A stretch of DNA of 64,000 nucleotides from Leuctra nigra (GCA_934045905.1 OW203763.1:18978948-19042947), one strand, 5' to 3'; positions 23,135 through 37,440 are shown, numbered from the stretch's first letter. A program made the numbers and translations. Notes: generated by a model not told the origin, from the sequence alone.

Positions 23135-26125
23135 TCTTTCACATTTTTTAATATGCAAGGAGTATGGTATGAGTTTTAACGGTTATTTATAACCATTTTA
23201 GTAACCGGAATTTTGCTATTACGTTATTCAGGATTTACTAAACATTGGATTTGGATCCCATATAAAGTCTTATAAATTGTAGGCTCATTTTAAGTAGAAT
23301 AAATTTAGTATCAGTGCGTCGCATGACTCTAGTATTGATTTGGGCGACTTGTTAAAATTTAAAACATCGTCAATAAACACTAAACCTTGTCTCCCTTAAA
23401 ATATATACGACGCTTCTCAAAAGTTTCTTTTAAATAAAATACAGTTTACAACATTCTCAATCTTAAAAGCCACGCTTCAATTGTTTCTATGTTCTAAAGG
23501 AAAGGATTGTTATTTATTCAGGGGATTGTATTGGCATCAATGTTGTTTGTCTGCCTTAGATGTAAAGAAAGAAATTGCATTACTTCTATTGGCAGTCAAT
23601 CCTGATTCTTCTTTCGACGCTTCTGTCCGAAGAAAACAGATTGATTTAGTTTCAGTTTAAGTGAAAACATAGTTCTGAGTCAGATTTTGTTTCACAGCGA
23701 GTAATTTGATAGAAGATGGCGCAGTGTTTAGTTCACATGGATGTTATTTTGGCTTCAAAAGACATGTTTCCAAGAGGTTTTGTCCAAAACCATTCTTTAT
23801 TTACACTGATTTATGAATTTACTTTCGGAAACTTAATGTAATCAAATGTCTGTGAATGATTATTTTGAGGATGATTGAATATAGGATGATTCGGAGGATA
23901 GGGATAAATGGAGGTTGAGAAGCGAGAAATGGCAGCCGCTATAAATACTCGTAAAAAAAGTAATATTCTTAATGTCAGAGCAAGGAATTGGTAGGAAGGC
24001 CAACGGGTGGCTTTCAAATTATTTGAAATTATTCCCTTCCCACATTACTAAACAATCCTAATCGATTTTTTCATAATCGTACTCATAATCATTCAACGAC
24101 CACATAACCGTCCATAAAGAACATTACGACGTTAAGCATACATGCATGTTATACGCAAGTATGCAAAATCGACTGACCGTACTAAGTTAAAGCACAGTGA
24201 AAGTCATAATTATGATTAATTCTGAATTTTTATGCAGTAGTAGCAAAGGTAATCTAAAAGTCGATGCATACTTCTATGAAGATTTATTATACGACGCGTT
24301 GAAAGAGATATAAACTACCCCCTGAACAGACTATTAAGATAAAAGAGGCCATTTTGTTCTCCCTTAAGATATGTTCCCTATGTTGATTGCCACCATGTCA
24401 ACATGCATACATTATACAAATATCCCATGCACTGACGATAGCGTTCAAATATTTCACAATGCAAACGCGAACCATAAAAATGTCAATTCACTGGCGAATG
24501 TAGTAAAGATAGTTATTGATGGTAATTGATAAGAACACGCACTTGATATATATATAAACCTGATGAAGTCGTTTCTACTAAAGACCTGATAAGAGTAGAG
24601 AAAGAAAAGTTTCTGGAAAAATATTTATGACACCCCATCATAAAAGGTGAGTTATTTCAGAGTGAAAAGAAAAATGTTGGGCAATGATGATAATTAATAG
24701 AATCACGCAATAGAAAATACGATTTTGTGATAGTTTCACTAATAAAACACTCATGGCGTGCATTTCTACGCAGAACACAGAACACAGAAGGAGTGTAAAC
24801 ACAAATATGAGAACAAACGAGATTGTTTTATTAGAAGAACGCTTTGTCCATGGAAATAAAGGGAATATTTTACTTTCATGGGGGCTAGTAACTTTATTTT
24901 TATTTTTAAGTATTGAAAATAATACAATAAATCAAAAGAAAATTAACACGGATATCTGAAACATTGAAATACAAATCATATTTTTTATGCAAAGTAAAAA
25001 AATTGTGCAATGGAAACTATTCACTTAGATATATTGATACGTATATGATGTTCATCCAGTATGTAATCGTTGAAAATCGTATATAATTTGTTGATAACCG
25101 GATGCTGCAAAATAAATCAAGAACATGGTTATGTAATATAAAGCCTTATTTTGACAACCGTTTTAACATTTATATAATAAATAGATTAAATAACTTTATT
25201 CACAAAATTGCTCTCTCGTCTTGAACAGGAAGAAAGCTTGGTTCGCAACATTTTCCAATGGCACATGCAATAATTATTATTGTAAATATCAATAACCTAT
25301 TCAATCAATCATTGTTAAATGTCTTAAATTTAGATAGCGAAATATTATCATAAAACGTTTTGTTTTCCTTCTAGTTACACGAAAGCTTTGTGCATGTTTT
25401 TAGCACGTTCAGCATGATTCAGATTGGAAAAGCTGATTCCAAAAATCTATCATGGTTTGCTTATTCACTAATAATCTCTTTGCCCTATGTAGAATCCATT
25501 TCCCTACTCCGTGACTTAGAATCAAATTAAGAAACCATCTCTTAAATCATTGGTTACGGCTGTTGGTTTTGGCAAACATTGGTTGCAGCACACGGCCGTT
25601 CATCTCGAATCAAGCGATTCAAGATTTTCTCCGTTTTAGAGCTAAATTATGTAATGGTTCCTAAACTAAACGATCCAGAGAGTCCCAAATCATCTTCTTA
25701 ATTTTTTGATGACAAAAAATACACAAAGTTTAGAAATATTACACTTGAATCCAAAAATTCTTACTGTCCATTGAAAACTACAATCATTACATTAGTATTA
25801 TTGCAGTAAATGTGTCAATTTTTCAAGTAAAAATATAAATTTAAATATTCAACGTGAGAAGTTTTATAATAATTTTAAAATGAGAAAACCGTTCAGAAGG
25901 TTTGATAAATGTCTGTTCCTATCAATATTTTTGCAATCGTGATTACTGCCCATTAATTAATATTTCATAACAATATTCTATCATGAGGTTTCCAACTATG
26001 GTAAACGTGTTCGTTTGTAATAATTAACAAAACGAAGTCGATTATTTACTGTGAAAAGTTGCTTGTATTTTGATGAAATAGCGTGGAATCTGAACGAAGA
26101 TAAGAACCCGGATAATGTAATGCAT
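23135..26125. other. AT-rich non-coding stretch
   Basis: No supported gene. Confidence 0.5.
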
Positions 26126-26325
26126 NNNNNNNNNNNNNNNNNNNNNNNNNNNNNNNNNNNNNNNNNNNNNNNNNNNNNNNNNNNNNNNNNNNNNNNNNNN
26201 NNNNNNNNNNNNNNNNNNNNNNNNNNNNNNNNNNNNNNNNNNNNNNNNNNNNNNNNNNNNNNNNNNNNNNNNNNNNNNNNNNNNNNNNNNNNNNNNNNNN
26301 NNNNNNNNNNNNNNNNNNNNNNNNN
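26126..26325. other. Assembly gap, 200 N
   Basis: Exactly 200 N; spanning ORFs are artefacts. Confidence 1.
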
Positions 26326-28905
26326 TGACGGCTTGGATCCTTTGCGAATCACTTCCAAATGTGTACTTTTGAGAATTTACTCACTTCTTCAAACAACTCA
26401 TCGAAACCTAGAATGACTTTGAAATATCTCTGTGCCTTGTATAGATGAAAAGTCACAGCAGAGGTACTCGTCCCATCCGTCCACTGTGATGCATGTTTCC
26501 TTCTAACCGGAACCGTGCAATGCGCAAGAGACCACTACTCTCTGATGCCAGCTCCATGGGGGAAGAAAATCTCCGCAAATTACATCACATTTTCTCCACC
26601 TCCATAGCGCAGTTCTTTCTACACCGCTTTATATTCTCTCTAGTTAATTAGCTCAATGAATGAGATCAAAAAAACACATACACCAGTGGCAGATGGCAAA
26701 TTGGCTTTGCTATACCATATTATATAGTCGAAATGGGAAGGGGGGGAAGCACCCCTTTGCTTTGATTTATAACCAAAAAAACAAACGAGTTTAAGGCTCA
26801 GAAGAAGTGACAATCCAACGAGCGTAGGTATAATTAGTAATTTTTCATAGAAAATCTCTTCAGTTTTGTCTTGAATATCTTGAAATGAATGCACCCCCTC
26901 CCCCTTTAACAGAACTAATTAGGTACTTGAGATATAGAGTATGCTTGTTGCCAGCTAACAAAACTACAGATCCTTTCACGATATCGATCATCTTCAAGAT
27001 ACTTAATTCCAATTCAAGGAAGGGCGTAATAAATATCTATGTTATTGATATATGAACCGCTCGGTTTCAGAAATAGCCGTTTTCATATTTAGATAGAGAA
27101 ATATTAGTTGGTTGATCGTATATATAATGAAGAGGATCCCCAATTCTCCAGGAGATGTCGTATTTTAATTTCCTTTAAAAACGACATATGACATCAAGTC
27201 TCCACAGGAACTTTCAGGAAGAAAGTATTATTATTAAATATCTTTATTTTTGACATGGCAATTCTCTACAACCTATACAAAATAATGATAGTGAATGTCA
27301 CATGTATACAAAAAAATTATCTTGGTTCACCACAAGCATTGCCGAAATGGTTTATTTCGAGGAATTGTCATATAAATTTAGAAAAACACAATAATAAGAT
27401 TTCATTTTGGAAAATTTTGGGAAATGACATAATTTTTCCTATCATAATTTGAAAATTTGGAATTAATTCTTCTGTCATTTACAACAAAAATTGAAATCTT
27501 CTAAGTTCTCAATAATGCCATCTGAAACGCTCATTTAATTAATCAAGCTGAGACTTCTGATACCCCGTGCGGGTAAATCTGAAATAGATAGTCGCTGATC
27601 AACAGTCCCATGGTTTTACTCAACCCAGTGTGTCAGCCCAAACGGATTAATCAGACTAAACTATTAGATACAGGAATATCCCCAAAACCCCGAATAGCTA
27701 TTACTTTTCAAGAATCACTTGGTTCTAGTTGAATGTTAGGGATCTAACCTCTATTAGTATACTCCACAAGTTCAGAGCAAGTCGTTAGCAGATATTATTT
27801 TTGTTTTTCAACTCGTGCTTCCTTCTTCCGAGAAGGCCACGTGCTTGTGCCACAATAAGCTATCAAACAACAAGCAAACCCACTTCAGTGCAGAGATTTC
27901 AACAGAGGGGAACAGTGCACGGGGCAATGCAAATTAAGAACTTTCATAGGTACACTTGCGTCATACGTCCACATTTTATTTTGGTATAAAATAGGTTTAA
28001 TTATTAAAAATGATAAAAATCATCTTGGGAATTTACAATGCTTTGTGTTGCAATTGGTACGCTATGTATAAACAGGGAATTAATATAACCGTTTATAACG
28101 AATACAAAATTGAATACAAATTATAATATTATATTTTAAGATTTAAGTCGGAAATCTAACGAAGTGGGTTATCGTTATGGCTTGATGGGAAAGGACAGTG
28201 CAACATTATTACACTTCACTTCGTCATTTCCCATTAGTTTACTCATAAGCAAAAAAATGTATTACTTATTGCAAAAGAGTGAAATATTCCTGCTTTAATA
28301 TGATAATATGGAATGTTATTGGAAATATTAGTGATTCAAATATGTCTGAATGGGTTTGAACTGGAAGATGTAAAAATTAATAATAGTGTGTTAACGAGAT
28401 AAAAATTCATAGAATATAATCATTATATTTAAATATTTATTTCTACTTTATATTTATAAGCAAAGAATTAATAAATAGCTGGTATTTGCGCATATCTAGA
28501 TATTGGTCTGTAAAATTATTCGCCACTTGTAATTTCAAAATGTATGGCATACGATTAATTGTCTAGTGAATTACCCTCCCCTTCGCGCCTGTTTTATTTA
28601 GTAGCTATCAAGTGAGAGATGAGTAAACATTTTCCTACGTTCTGTCTATGTTATTATGATAATTTACTATTAAATCAGGAAATAAGCAAATATTTGCCTA
28701 CGAAGAATTGGCAATTTAAATGTTTAAAAAGTGGACAGAGTAATTTTTAACTAGAGGAAAGCGACGTACAGTCTTTGCATGTGGATTAATTTATAATGAT
28801 GTTCGGGATGTTGAGGGTTGGGAAGGGTTGAAGAAGAAGGGTTAACACAAAACATCACATTATTTATCTGACATTGCTACATAACATGAAGAAAAGTACA
28901 ACGTG
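26326..28905. other. AT-rich non-coding stretch
   Basis: No supported gene. Short G/C runs at about 26738-26752 and 26892-26905. Confidence 0.5.
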
Positions 28906-28910
28906 AACGT

Positions 28911-28975
28911 CTATTCGAATCCGAGATGCCAGTAGGTGTTGTAAGACAATGTGCTAGCTTCTAAGCTACCGCTAA
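28911..28975 (-). mobile_element. tRNA-derived SINE head (second type)
   Basis: Reverse-complemented, it has an A-box-like 'gcggtagcttagaagctagc' segment, then 'acattgtcttacaacacc' and a B-box-like 'cggattcgaat'. Order and spacing are those of a tRNA head, but the sequence is unrelated to copies A and B. Confidence 0.5.
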
Positions 28976-28989
28976 TATCACCAAGGTAA

Positions 28990-31900
28990 TTATTTCACCC
29001 TTCTAACCCTTCCCACCGACAAACCAACCCCCATTTCACCGTCTGAGAACACGTACTCATCTAATATAGCATCAGACGACGCACACAGCTCCTTGGTTGC
29101 CATAGCAATAATGTCGGACAAAATATTCCCATCATTCATTTAGTCCTTGATAAAGGTCGAGAAGAGAAAGGCAGCATTCCACGGAGGCTATTGGAGAAGC
29201 GAGAAATGAAATTGCCGCCAACGCTATTATTATTATTATTTTTATTTGAAAACCTAAATGCATTTTCTCGTGCTTTCCAAATCTTCCTCACACCTCTTCA
29301 GAGGAAGGAGCATTACTTTTGAAATGCTCGACGTAAAAGTGTTAACCCCCACTCCTCCGCACTCCCAATCATTTAGCATAGTAAGTGGGTAATTTCGTAC
29401 TCCAAGAGTTCAGAATAAGAGGTACTCTCTGAGAAATATAAGTGCAAACTTTTCTCTTGACGGAAAAATAGAAATATTTTTATGGGTTTTATGAAGTGTA
29501 TTTCGTAGACTTTCAGTTTTTTCCTCTTTTCTTATTTCTTTAAGTTTGACATCTTTTATGTTCCACGATCTTTTTACAGCAATTAGTGGGAAAAGTAATA
29601 CTTTTAGTTTAGAAGTAGATGATGAATGCTGTTGAAGAAATAACAGAATATTGCCACGTTCGAATGGATCCTTGAATTCAATCTTCAGAAGATAAATAGC
29701 TTCAACAAAGTATCTACCGTTAAAATGAATTTACACTTTCCAGTAAATCAATTACGCAAGTGTGCTTCGTTCGGAATGTAAATTACGTTCGTTAATTATT
29801 CTTACCAAATTTGGCATCCGAGCATTATTTAATTAAATACTTAGTATACCTCCAAGTCGGGGTAACTGCGAGCGGTAAATCAGCAATGGAAGATTACAAA
29901 CAGGGACGTGTTTTCAATATATCAACCATCAAGCGAAATCAGCCACAACCGAGCAAACAGAGGGAGTTTCAATCGTTTATTACAAAACTGCACTTGAAAG
30001 AACTATTTTTTGACGGTTTTATAAAAGATCGAAAAAAGTTGTATAAATGAAATTTGAAATGAATCCAAACTTTCAGCTACTTTCCTATTACGTCTTAAAT
30101 AGTTCTTTGATTGCAATACTTAGGGTCAACATGAATAAGAAAATAAGCATCTTAAAAAAAACTTAGTTGAATCTCATGAGAAAGAAACATATTTTGAATA
30201 TCAAAGCAGTTTACTGTGATTGGTATTTCTTTGAATCTAAAAGAAAGCAATGAAGCTCTTCACCTGCCATTGAATGAATACTTTCACTAATTGCTTTCCG
30301 ATGTACAAATGTGTTGCTAATTAGATTGAAGTAACAGAATCACACACAAATACATCCACATCTTGTCTGTTTCATAGTCATGGATATTCCCATGTTCTTT
30401 GTTTTAAATAAAATATACAGGGTGGAAGTTGTGATGCAAACTCAATTCATTTATGTTAATTGTTGATTTCTCTTGTAAGATAATTTACTAACAAATTATT
30501 ATTAAACGCTTTTGCTACGTCAAAGCACCAACGAACGCTACTTTTGTTTTGAAATTATTTTTTCCAACTCTTTTCCTAATATAAATTCATTGAGCCTACG
30601 TCAATACTGGTATGAAATTGTATTAAGCTTCTAATTATTGGAATGCAGTCCAGTTGATTAATAGTAGGGATACAAATTTACAAGTGGTAACGTTGTAAAG
30701 GAAACATTCCTTTTATATAGAAGCACATGACAATAAAGCTTTACAGAAATGTAAAATAATTGTACAATATACGATATGTGCTTTTCCAACCAAAAAATAA
30801 TAATTCAGTCGAAAATGTGAAACATTAAATATATAAAAGTTTTATGGTAGGTTCATGTTGTCTAATTTGAAGATAAATTTTAATCGATATTTTGTTTGTT
30901 GACCTGAAAACTTAATAAAGAGCACGAATCAGGCAACAATGGAATTGTTTTATTGTCATGTTTATATATTGTTCAATGCTAAGAGGATTTGATGTTACAG
31001 TTAATTAAAAGACCATAGACTTGGCATTGTTCAGGACAATAATAAACGTATTATTAATTAATATTAAGACATGTGTAGGAGATTCCTGAAGTCGCACAAA
31101 ACCTTGATTTTACTGCATTGCATTCTGCTATGTTCGAACCAATGGTTGGCAAGTATAGTATTAATATAATAGAATCATTCAAATATTTTCCCCTTTTTAA
31201 CACTCAATTTATTATTGTAACTTCTTTTGTCGTGAAACCCAATCCACCAGCCATCTATGAAATATGAAGTGGGGATTCATAATCCATTTCCTCGTTTTCA
31301 TCGTCTTCGGAGAATTATTCGCCACACATTGAATTCTTGGTTGAATCTCTCAAACCTGGCATCACCTTAGCTCCCGAGTACCCCTATAAATTAGCTCTCC
31401 TTTATCTCTTTTGCACGTTTGTTCGCTCACTCTCTCAGCTCTTTTTCAAGTTCTGTCTCGAGCCCGGCTATAACTCATGATTAAATACCTTACTCTTCTT
31501 CTACAACGCGACAAAAAAAGAAGACTATTCTTTTAATTAAGTGTCTTCGAATAAACGTTTGCTAACAAACATCAAAATTACAGATCCAGAGAAATAGCCT
31601 AATTAATTTCCGTCGCCAAATCAACAAAAAGAATTTATAATGGTGTTTTTAAGAGTTTGGCTAATTGAAAAGTGGCCTAGATGCTTATCATGTATGTGAA
31701 AAAGAGATAAAAGACATGTTCTGTTTTATATACATTGGCCAGAGTGAAGATTCTTTTGTTCACCACAAGTTTCACGAGTCAACTATTGGGACGAAAAGCG
31801 TCAACTGTGTTGACTGTCAGAGGCTTGGGCATCGGCTGAAATAAATTCTTATACGTTCCAATTTGCAACATCGTATTCTATCGAATTTCCAGTCGATGCC

Positions 31901-33015
31901 AATAAGAATAAAAGTAATCCTTTGTTCTTAACCATCCACGCATTATTATTATTTAGTATATTTATAGCGGAGCTTACCTAACTGGAAAATTGTCACTTGC
32001 AAAAGTAATAAATCGTACTACAGACTTTTTAATTTTGAAAATTTTACAATTGGTGGCAGAAGTAGGTATTTTAAATTTTAGTGTTTGACAATTATAAAAT
32101 AGTTCGCTAATCAACTTAAATAAAATAAAACTTTCTCCAAAAATAAAATATCAACATTTAAAATTATTAAATGGATGTGTTAATGTGTTTCCATTTGATA
32201 TAAATGAAAGAAAACTAAGCAACGAAAAGTGTGAATTTAATTGTATAAATATTGTATTAGTGGAAAAGTTTGTCGTATATTTGAAATTCAAATCAAATGA
32301 AGAAATATACACTCTTACACAATCAGATGTGGGTCATTAAAATCACATTTCTGATTCAATATAAAAGACGTTTATCGGAAAGAGATTTCAGCGATCTTTC
32401 TTTCCGAGAAAATCCGCCGAGAAGAACATCTTTTAGATTTATTACCAAATAATCTTTCCCTTTAGATACGAATAAGATTGATCTTTGATTTTGATTTAAA
32501 CAACCGTTGTTGGCGATCGCATAACGTCACTTCCTTTTGGTCTGCCACTTTGTCCTCACAAGACTTGGAGTGGGTTTCCTAAGCCACTCTTAATGGTACA
32601 AATATAACACCATTAGGGTCTAACACCCCCGCTATTAATATGATACTCCAACCCTCTACTAGATACCATCTTCAATGGGACACCAAAGATCTACTGCAGA
32701 TTATCTCTGTGCAGCAGACAACAATCGACATATAAACTGACGTATAACTGTCAGCCGGAACTAGTTGTTACGTGAGCTTGGAATATATACGCGGTTTTAT
32801 TTGACCGAAAGAACTTCGTGATATTAGAAAATGAAGTGCTTATTCAATGCTAAATCAAGGATTGAACTTTGACCCTGCGTTTATATTTGAACACTTCTTG
32901 AGTATTAAAGGATAAACACATTTAAATGCCAATTTTAAGTACAAACAGAACTGTGCGATTTAACCTATGTGTACACGTTTATATATTATTATAAATACAT
33001 TAATTCTAACCTTGT
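28990..33015. other. AT-rich non-coding stretch
   Basis: No supported gene. 29233-29245 is a short TTA run. 32585-32620 holds a TAATGGT/ACCATTA hairpin with an 11-nt loop. Confidence 0.5.
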
Positions 33016-33022
33016 TTACAAG

Positions 33023-34050
33023 AGGTAAACCATGGTTTACCTATTCCTAAGGGTGAACCATGATTCACTAATGATACAACATTAAGATAACCTATGATTA
33101 ACCTATTATTAACCCTTCATAAGATCTGCTATAATTTCCCATGATTTTCACGTGACATATTATAATATGTTTGGGTTTACCCATGACGCACAAATGACTA
33201 ACGATCATGACTCTTGATATAATCTGTTCAGAACCGACTATGACTTACAAATAATTAAGCATGTGATTTACGCATGATTTAACAAATGATATACAATCAT
33301 TTAACGATATTATCCTTGTTTCACATGACCAACCATGATTTATTTCCATTGATTTAGTCATTATTGTCACTTGATTTACTCAATGAAATACAACAATTTT
33401 ACAATCATCGTTACATGACGAGCCCTGATTTACAAATATGTATACATTATTGAGACATTATTGTCATATGATTTAGTAATTATTTATTTACTCAATAAAA
33501 TGCAATGTTTTAACCATAGTCATCCATGTTTCACTTTACCAACCATGATTTGCAAATATTTCTTAAGATTTAGTCATTATTCTTTTCACCCTTCTCATTC
33601 CTTTTATCTTTCTCTTCATCCAATGAAGTACAATCATTTAACCATGATTCACCGATTTTTCACATAATCGATCATGGATGCTTATTCTCGAGTTAGTTGA
33701 AAATGTCCACCATGCGGAATTGAGACACTGCACAATGTCAGCCAAAATAACATTGAAAAAACAGAAGATTTTTCTTGATTTCGTATATAGTCGAACATTG
33801 TCGTATGAGATTTCATCTCGAGAATAGGCAAATATTTCCCTTAGTCATTATCTTCACATGATTTACCAACTAAAATACAATCCTTTAACCATGATTTGGT
33901 AATTCCCGTCACATAATTTACCAATTATATCATTTAACCATGATAGTCATTATCATCACATAATTTTAAAATTTACCAATTAAATACAACCCATAATAGT
34001 CATTCTTTTCACATGATTTATCAATTAAAATACACTCATTAACTTTTATT
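33023..34050. repeat. Degenerate CATGATTTA array seeded by a 20-bp palindrome
   Basis: It begins with a perfect 20-bp palindrome, AGGTAAACCATGGTTTACCT (33023-33042), and continues for about 1 kb with more than a dozen variants of CCATGATTTAC. Phrases such as 'aatacaatcatttaacc' and 'tagtcattat' recur in the same order, with spacing of roughly 115-130 bp in the middle and 60-70 bp near the end. This is an old, heavily diverged satellite-like array. Confidence 0.7.
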
Positions 34051-34074
34051 AACTCATGAATCACATAACCCAAC

Positions 34075-35588
34075 CAACCAAGCACATGTGCATGCTCACA
34101 ACATCCGAAGGACTATCGACGTTGGATTATGCAAAGTGTGCCGGTTTGGCATTGAACACTACTGCATTGGTTGGCTGATCTGGAGGACGGAGGAAGACAT
34201 CTGACAAACGGAATGCACTTCGCAACTCCCCTAACGAGAATACCCCCCCGATCATTAATAACTCAAGCCAGGGCCCAGGGTGTAGCGTTGGGCAGAGGGG
34301 TAGAGGGGTTAACTATTTATGTATTTCTTAATGGATGTGTTAGACACACATCGAGATATGTAACAATACTCCGAGAATATAGATCTATAGCCACTCCATT
34401 CCATTCTCACTAAATATAGGTTTCCGTGTATTAGAAGTAACATTTGTAATTAAATGTGAAGGGGATATAGAGCTGTAATTTATTATCTCTGGCATTTTGT
34501 TGGGAAATTAATTCTTTGTATCATTGGTGTCATTAAAGTATTTTCTTTATTTATATGGATTAATGCTACTATTACTTTTTGAGAGGAGATTTTAAAAGCT
34601 AAATAAAAAACGAACGTTGCATTTCGCTGTTGGTTATAATGATAAAACGAGTGGACCAAACTGTAATATTATACAAATTATTATGATGAATTTATATTTA
34701 ACCGTGTATGTAAAGAATCTTTATGTCGAGATTTTTTTCATTTTTCTACCTTCATGATGGGTTAATATTGGGTTAATTATGATTAATATTGGAGAACCTT
34801 CACAAGCCGTCACTCTTCTGGGTTTAAATCTTTTTTGTTGTTTTCTCGGTACTGGAAAGTCAGAAATAATTAAATGTGTACGCATTTTCTTGATAGGTAT
34901 TTGAAGAATGAAAAGAAAACGTGGACTTTCTGTTGTAAGTGGGGAAATAAGTAGGTAATAATTAAAACATCAGATAAATTCATCTTGATAAGAAAAATAC
35001 ATTGGTTGAAATTTATCAGTGGAATATAAACATCATAAAAAGTCGTGTTAACACTCGTTTGGAAAATCGAAAATTCGAGAAAATTCGTAATAAATTTCGC
35101 CTCAATTGTTTGAACTGTTAATTAAAGGCTTCAATATAAAGAAGAAACACAAATTCACACAAATTCCATTAATATTCAATTATATTTCTAATTATATCAC
35201 AAATTCTATTCCAGTCACAAGTTCCCTATTATAAATTCCCTAGGAAAATTGATTTTCTCCCAGACAATTGCATTACGTAGCTGATCTGATTCCTGCTCAA
35301 TATTACCTTAGAGATACTCTACAAACTCATCCCACCTATCTTCTGCTGTTACCGGAACCCTCTTACCACACTGTCAAGAGATGGGATGTCTAGAACTTTA
35401 GTTGAATACAAGCATGAACAGAACTAAACTGAAACAACTAATACAACAATGGTAAAAAAAATGTTATTGATGATAATTTTGTTGATGTCACAAATTGTGA
35501 CTTACAAATCATATTTATATGAATAACAAGTTTTTCCTAAAATTAATATTACCCAATCGACGTCTTATATGTTTTTTCAAGAACATTC
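34075..35588. other. Non-coding stretch with a GC-richer patch
   Basis: 34090-34310 is GC-richer, with an 80-codon open frame but no recognisable domain or splice sites; the rest is AT-rich. 'gtcacaaattgtgac' is a short palindrome at about 35487. Confidence 0.5.
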
Positions 35589-35970
35589 TGTCAATTTGTT
35601 GACTCAACAACATTAAGTTGTCATTTTTATTAATATATGTACATAGAGATAGAAGATAGAGATAGATTTTTATTGTCACGATGGATCGGTACGTACACTT
35701 GGACAAACAAAACTTGAACGTCCAATAAATCTGATAGGCTGATAAATGTAAGATTGCACCATCAGAAGTCAGTCTAAGCTATCTCATTGTCTCACTCTAG
35801 TAGGTGACCTCACATTTCAATGATAAAAACAAGCTTTGATTGGTTATGGGACATGACCAGCAGTCATTCAAATTTAGTCAACGTTCAAGTTTTGTTTAGC
35901 CGAGTGTACATTACCAACAAAATTAATTATCGTAAGTACAACTTAATATTGTTGAGTCAACAAATTGACA
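35589..35970. mobile_element. Foldback/MITE with nested inverted repeats
   Basis: Outer arms 35589-35621 and 35938-35970 are 33-bp inverted repeats with one mismatch (tgtcaatttgttgactcaac...). Inner arms 35693-35721 and 35881-35909 are 29-bp inverted repeats with three mismatches (gtacact...acttgaacgt). The inner unit encloses the core shared with 4178-4332. The outer arms are spaced asymmetrically around it (71 versus 28 bp), which suggests one element inside another. There is no coding sequence. Confidence 0.85.
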
Positions 35971-36429
35971 AGGTATATTTGAAACAATAGGTAAATAATT
36001 TTCTTTTGAAGCTAGCTCCACAATGCAATCGTAACTTATAGAATTAATATAACTAGTACAAAAATGCAATTCTTTCGAACGTTGGGGTTGTAAGCTGCGT
36101 CGACATCTTGCTTTTTGTTTTTTGACTAAAATACTGAGAAGTTATTTAACTTTTTGACGTGGCAGTTGACAGGTGAAAGTTTTTTGTTTTTCAATTTATA
36201 TATACCGTCACGATTTACGCTTGAGTGGGCTGTGTAAGCATGACATTTCATCCAGATTTTTGTGGATAAGATCCTTTTGACTTAAACACACAAATCAGTT
36301 TATAAGATTACGAGTCTTAAAGTCTGCAGTTTTGCAAACTTCCATTTAAGTAGATCAACTACTTTATCACAAAGCACCAGAAACAAACCTTGGTAGCTTG
36401 ATTACTACATAATCACAAATAACTTGAGT
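35971..36429. other. AT-rich stretch, nothing recognised
   Basis: No gene or repeat family recognised. Confidence 0.5.
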
Positions 36430-36700
36430 CTACAGTATGAATACCAAGTGCATAATGCATCAAGTTATCATATCTTATGCTTGGTGTTATCTCGTATAAA
36501 ATTTATTAATATTATGTTTTACAACTGATCAGTGCATAATAGTGTAGGATTTAGTACCTAAGGTTATAAAATTTATGTTTGGTGTACAGTGCATAATATT
36601 AGCCAACTTATGTGTGGTGTAATATGCGTAGGATTAAGTTCAGAAGGTTTTAACACTTTATGATTGGTGTATCATAATATGTAGGATTTAGCGTATGACG
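36430..36700. repeat. Degenerate TTATGnnTGGTGT tandem repeat
   Basis: TTATGCTTGGTGT (36475), TTATGTTTGGTGT (36573), TTATGTGTGGTGT (36608) and TTATGATTGGTGT (36658) recur with 'gtgcataat' and 'gtaggattta' phrases. Spacing is irregular (98, 35, 50). Confidence 0.65.
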
Positions 36701-37189
36701 AATTATACTTATGTTTAACTTTGTGTGTATTAGCATCGGTATTAGTGCGTTGTTGGTTTGTAGAGAAAGCAAGTCATACATCATACGAGTACATATGAAA
36801 CATATGCTTGTTTCAAGCGTGGTGTAGAAGTATATATATAAAGCTAGGAAGCATATGCTTGCAGCTAGCGTCGTATTGCGAAGCATTAGTGCATAGTGAC
36901 ATGGTGACGGTGTGACGAGTGGGTGGCTTTTTGTCGAGCGTAGAAATGTGTCAGCTTTATGATGGAATACCGTGGAGGTGGAATAATGAATTCTCGTCTA
37001 CTTAATCACCGTTTTTCTGTTCATTTCTCTTTCAGTTAGATTCGGAGACAGTCGAGGTGAAATATAGTCTTGATATTCAGTTTTCTAATAGATGTGATAA
37101 AGACAGATGTAAAGACAACATCAAGAACCATTAATTTTATGTAGTTTAAAAGCCAGTGGCAAGTGTCAAGTTACTGACACATGACAATG
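36701..37189. other. Stretch without recognised features
   Basis: No supported gene. Confidence 0.5.
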
Positions 37190-37440
37190 TTAGGAGCTAC
37201 TTTCAACGCTATCTTAAAAAGTGATCAAGGTGTTCGGATGATTTCTAGCTCTCACAGTCAGCTTCCCTTTAAATGACGTCACCGAACCTGATCCTTCACT
37301 TGCTGCATCGTAATAGGACTCATGTAGTGACGTCACACGAAGGAAGAAGTAAAATGAATTTACTGAATTGTGAGAGCTAGAATTACAGAATCCACTTGAT
37401 TCTTTCTCTAGATAGTGTTTGATAGTCACTTGTAAATTGT
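37190..37440. mobile_element. Foldback/MITE with two CRE sites inside
   Basis: TTCTAGCTCTCA (37243-37254) pairs perfectly with TGAGAGCTAGAA (37371-37382). Imperfect pairing extends outward through 'gatcaagg'/'cttgatt' and 'gctatctt'/'agatagt', giving arms of about 60 bp. TGACGTCA occurs twice in the interior (37274, 37328). A diverged relative of the interior lies at 53340-53475. Confidence 0.7.
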
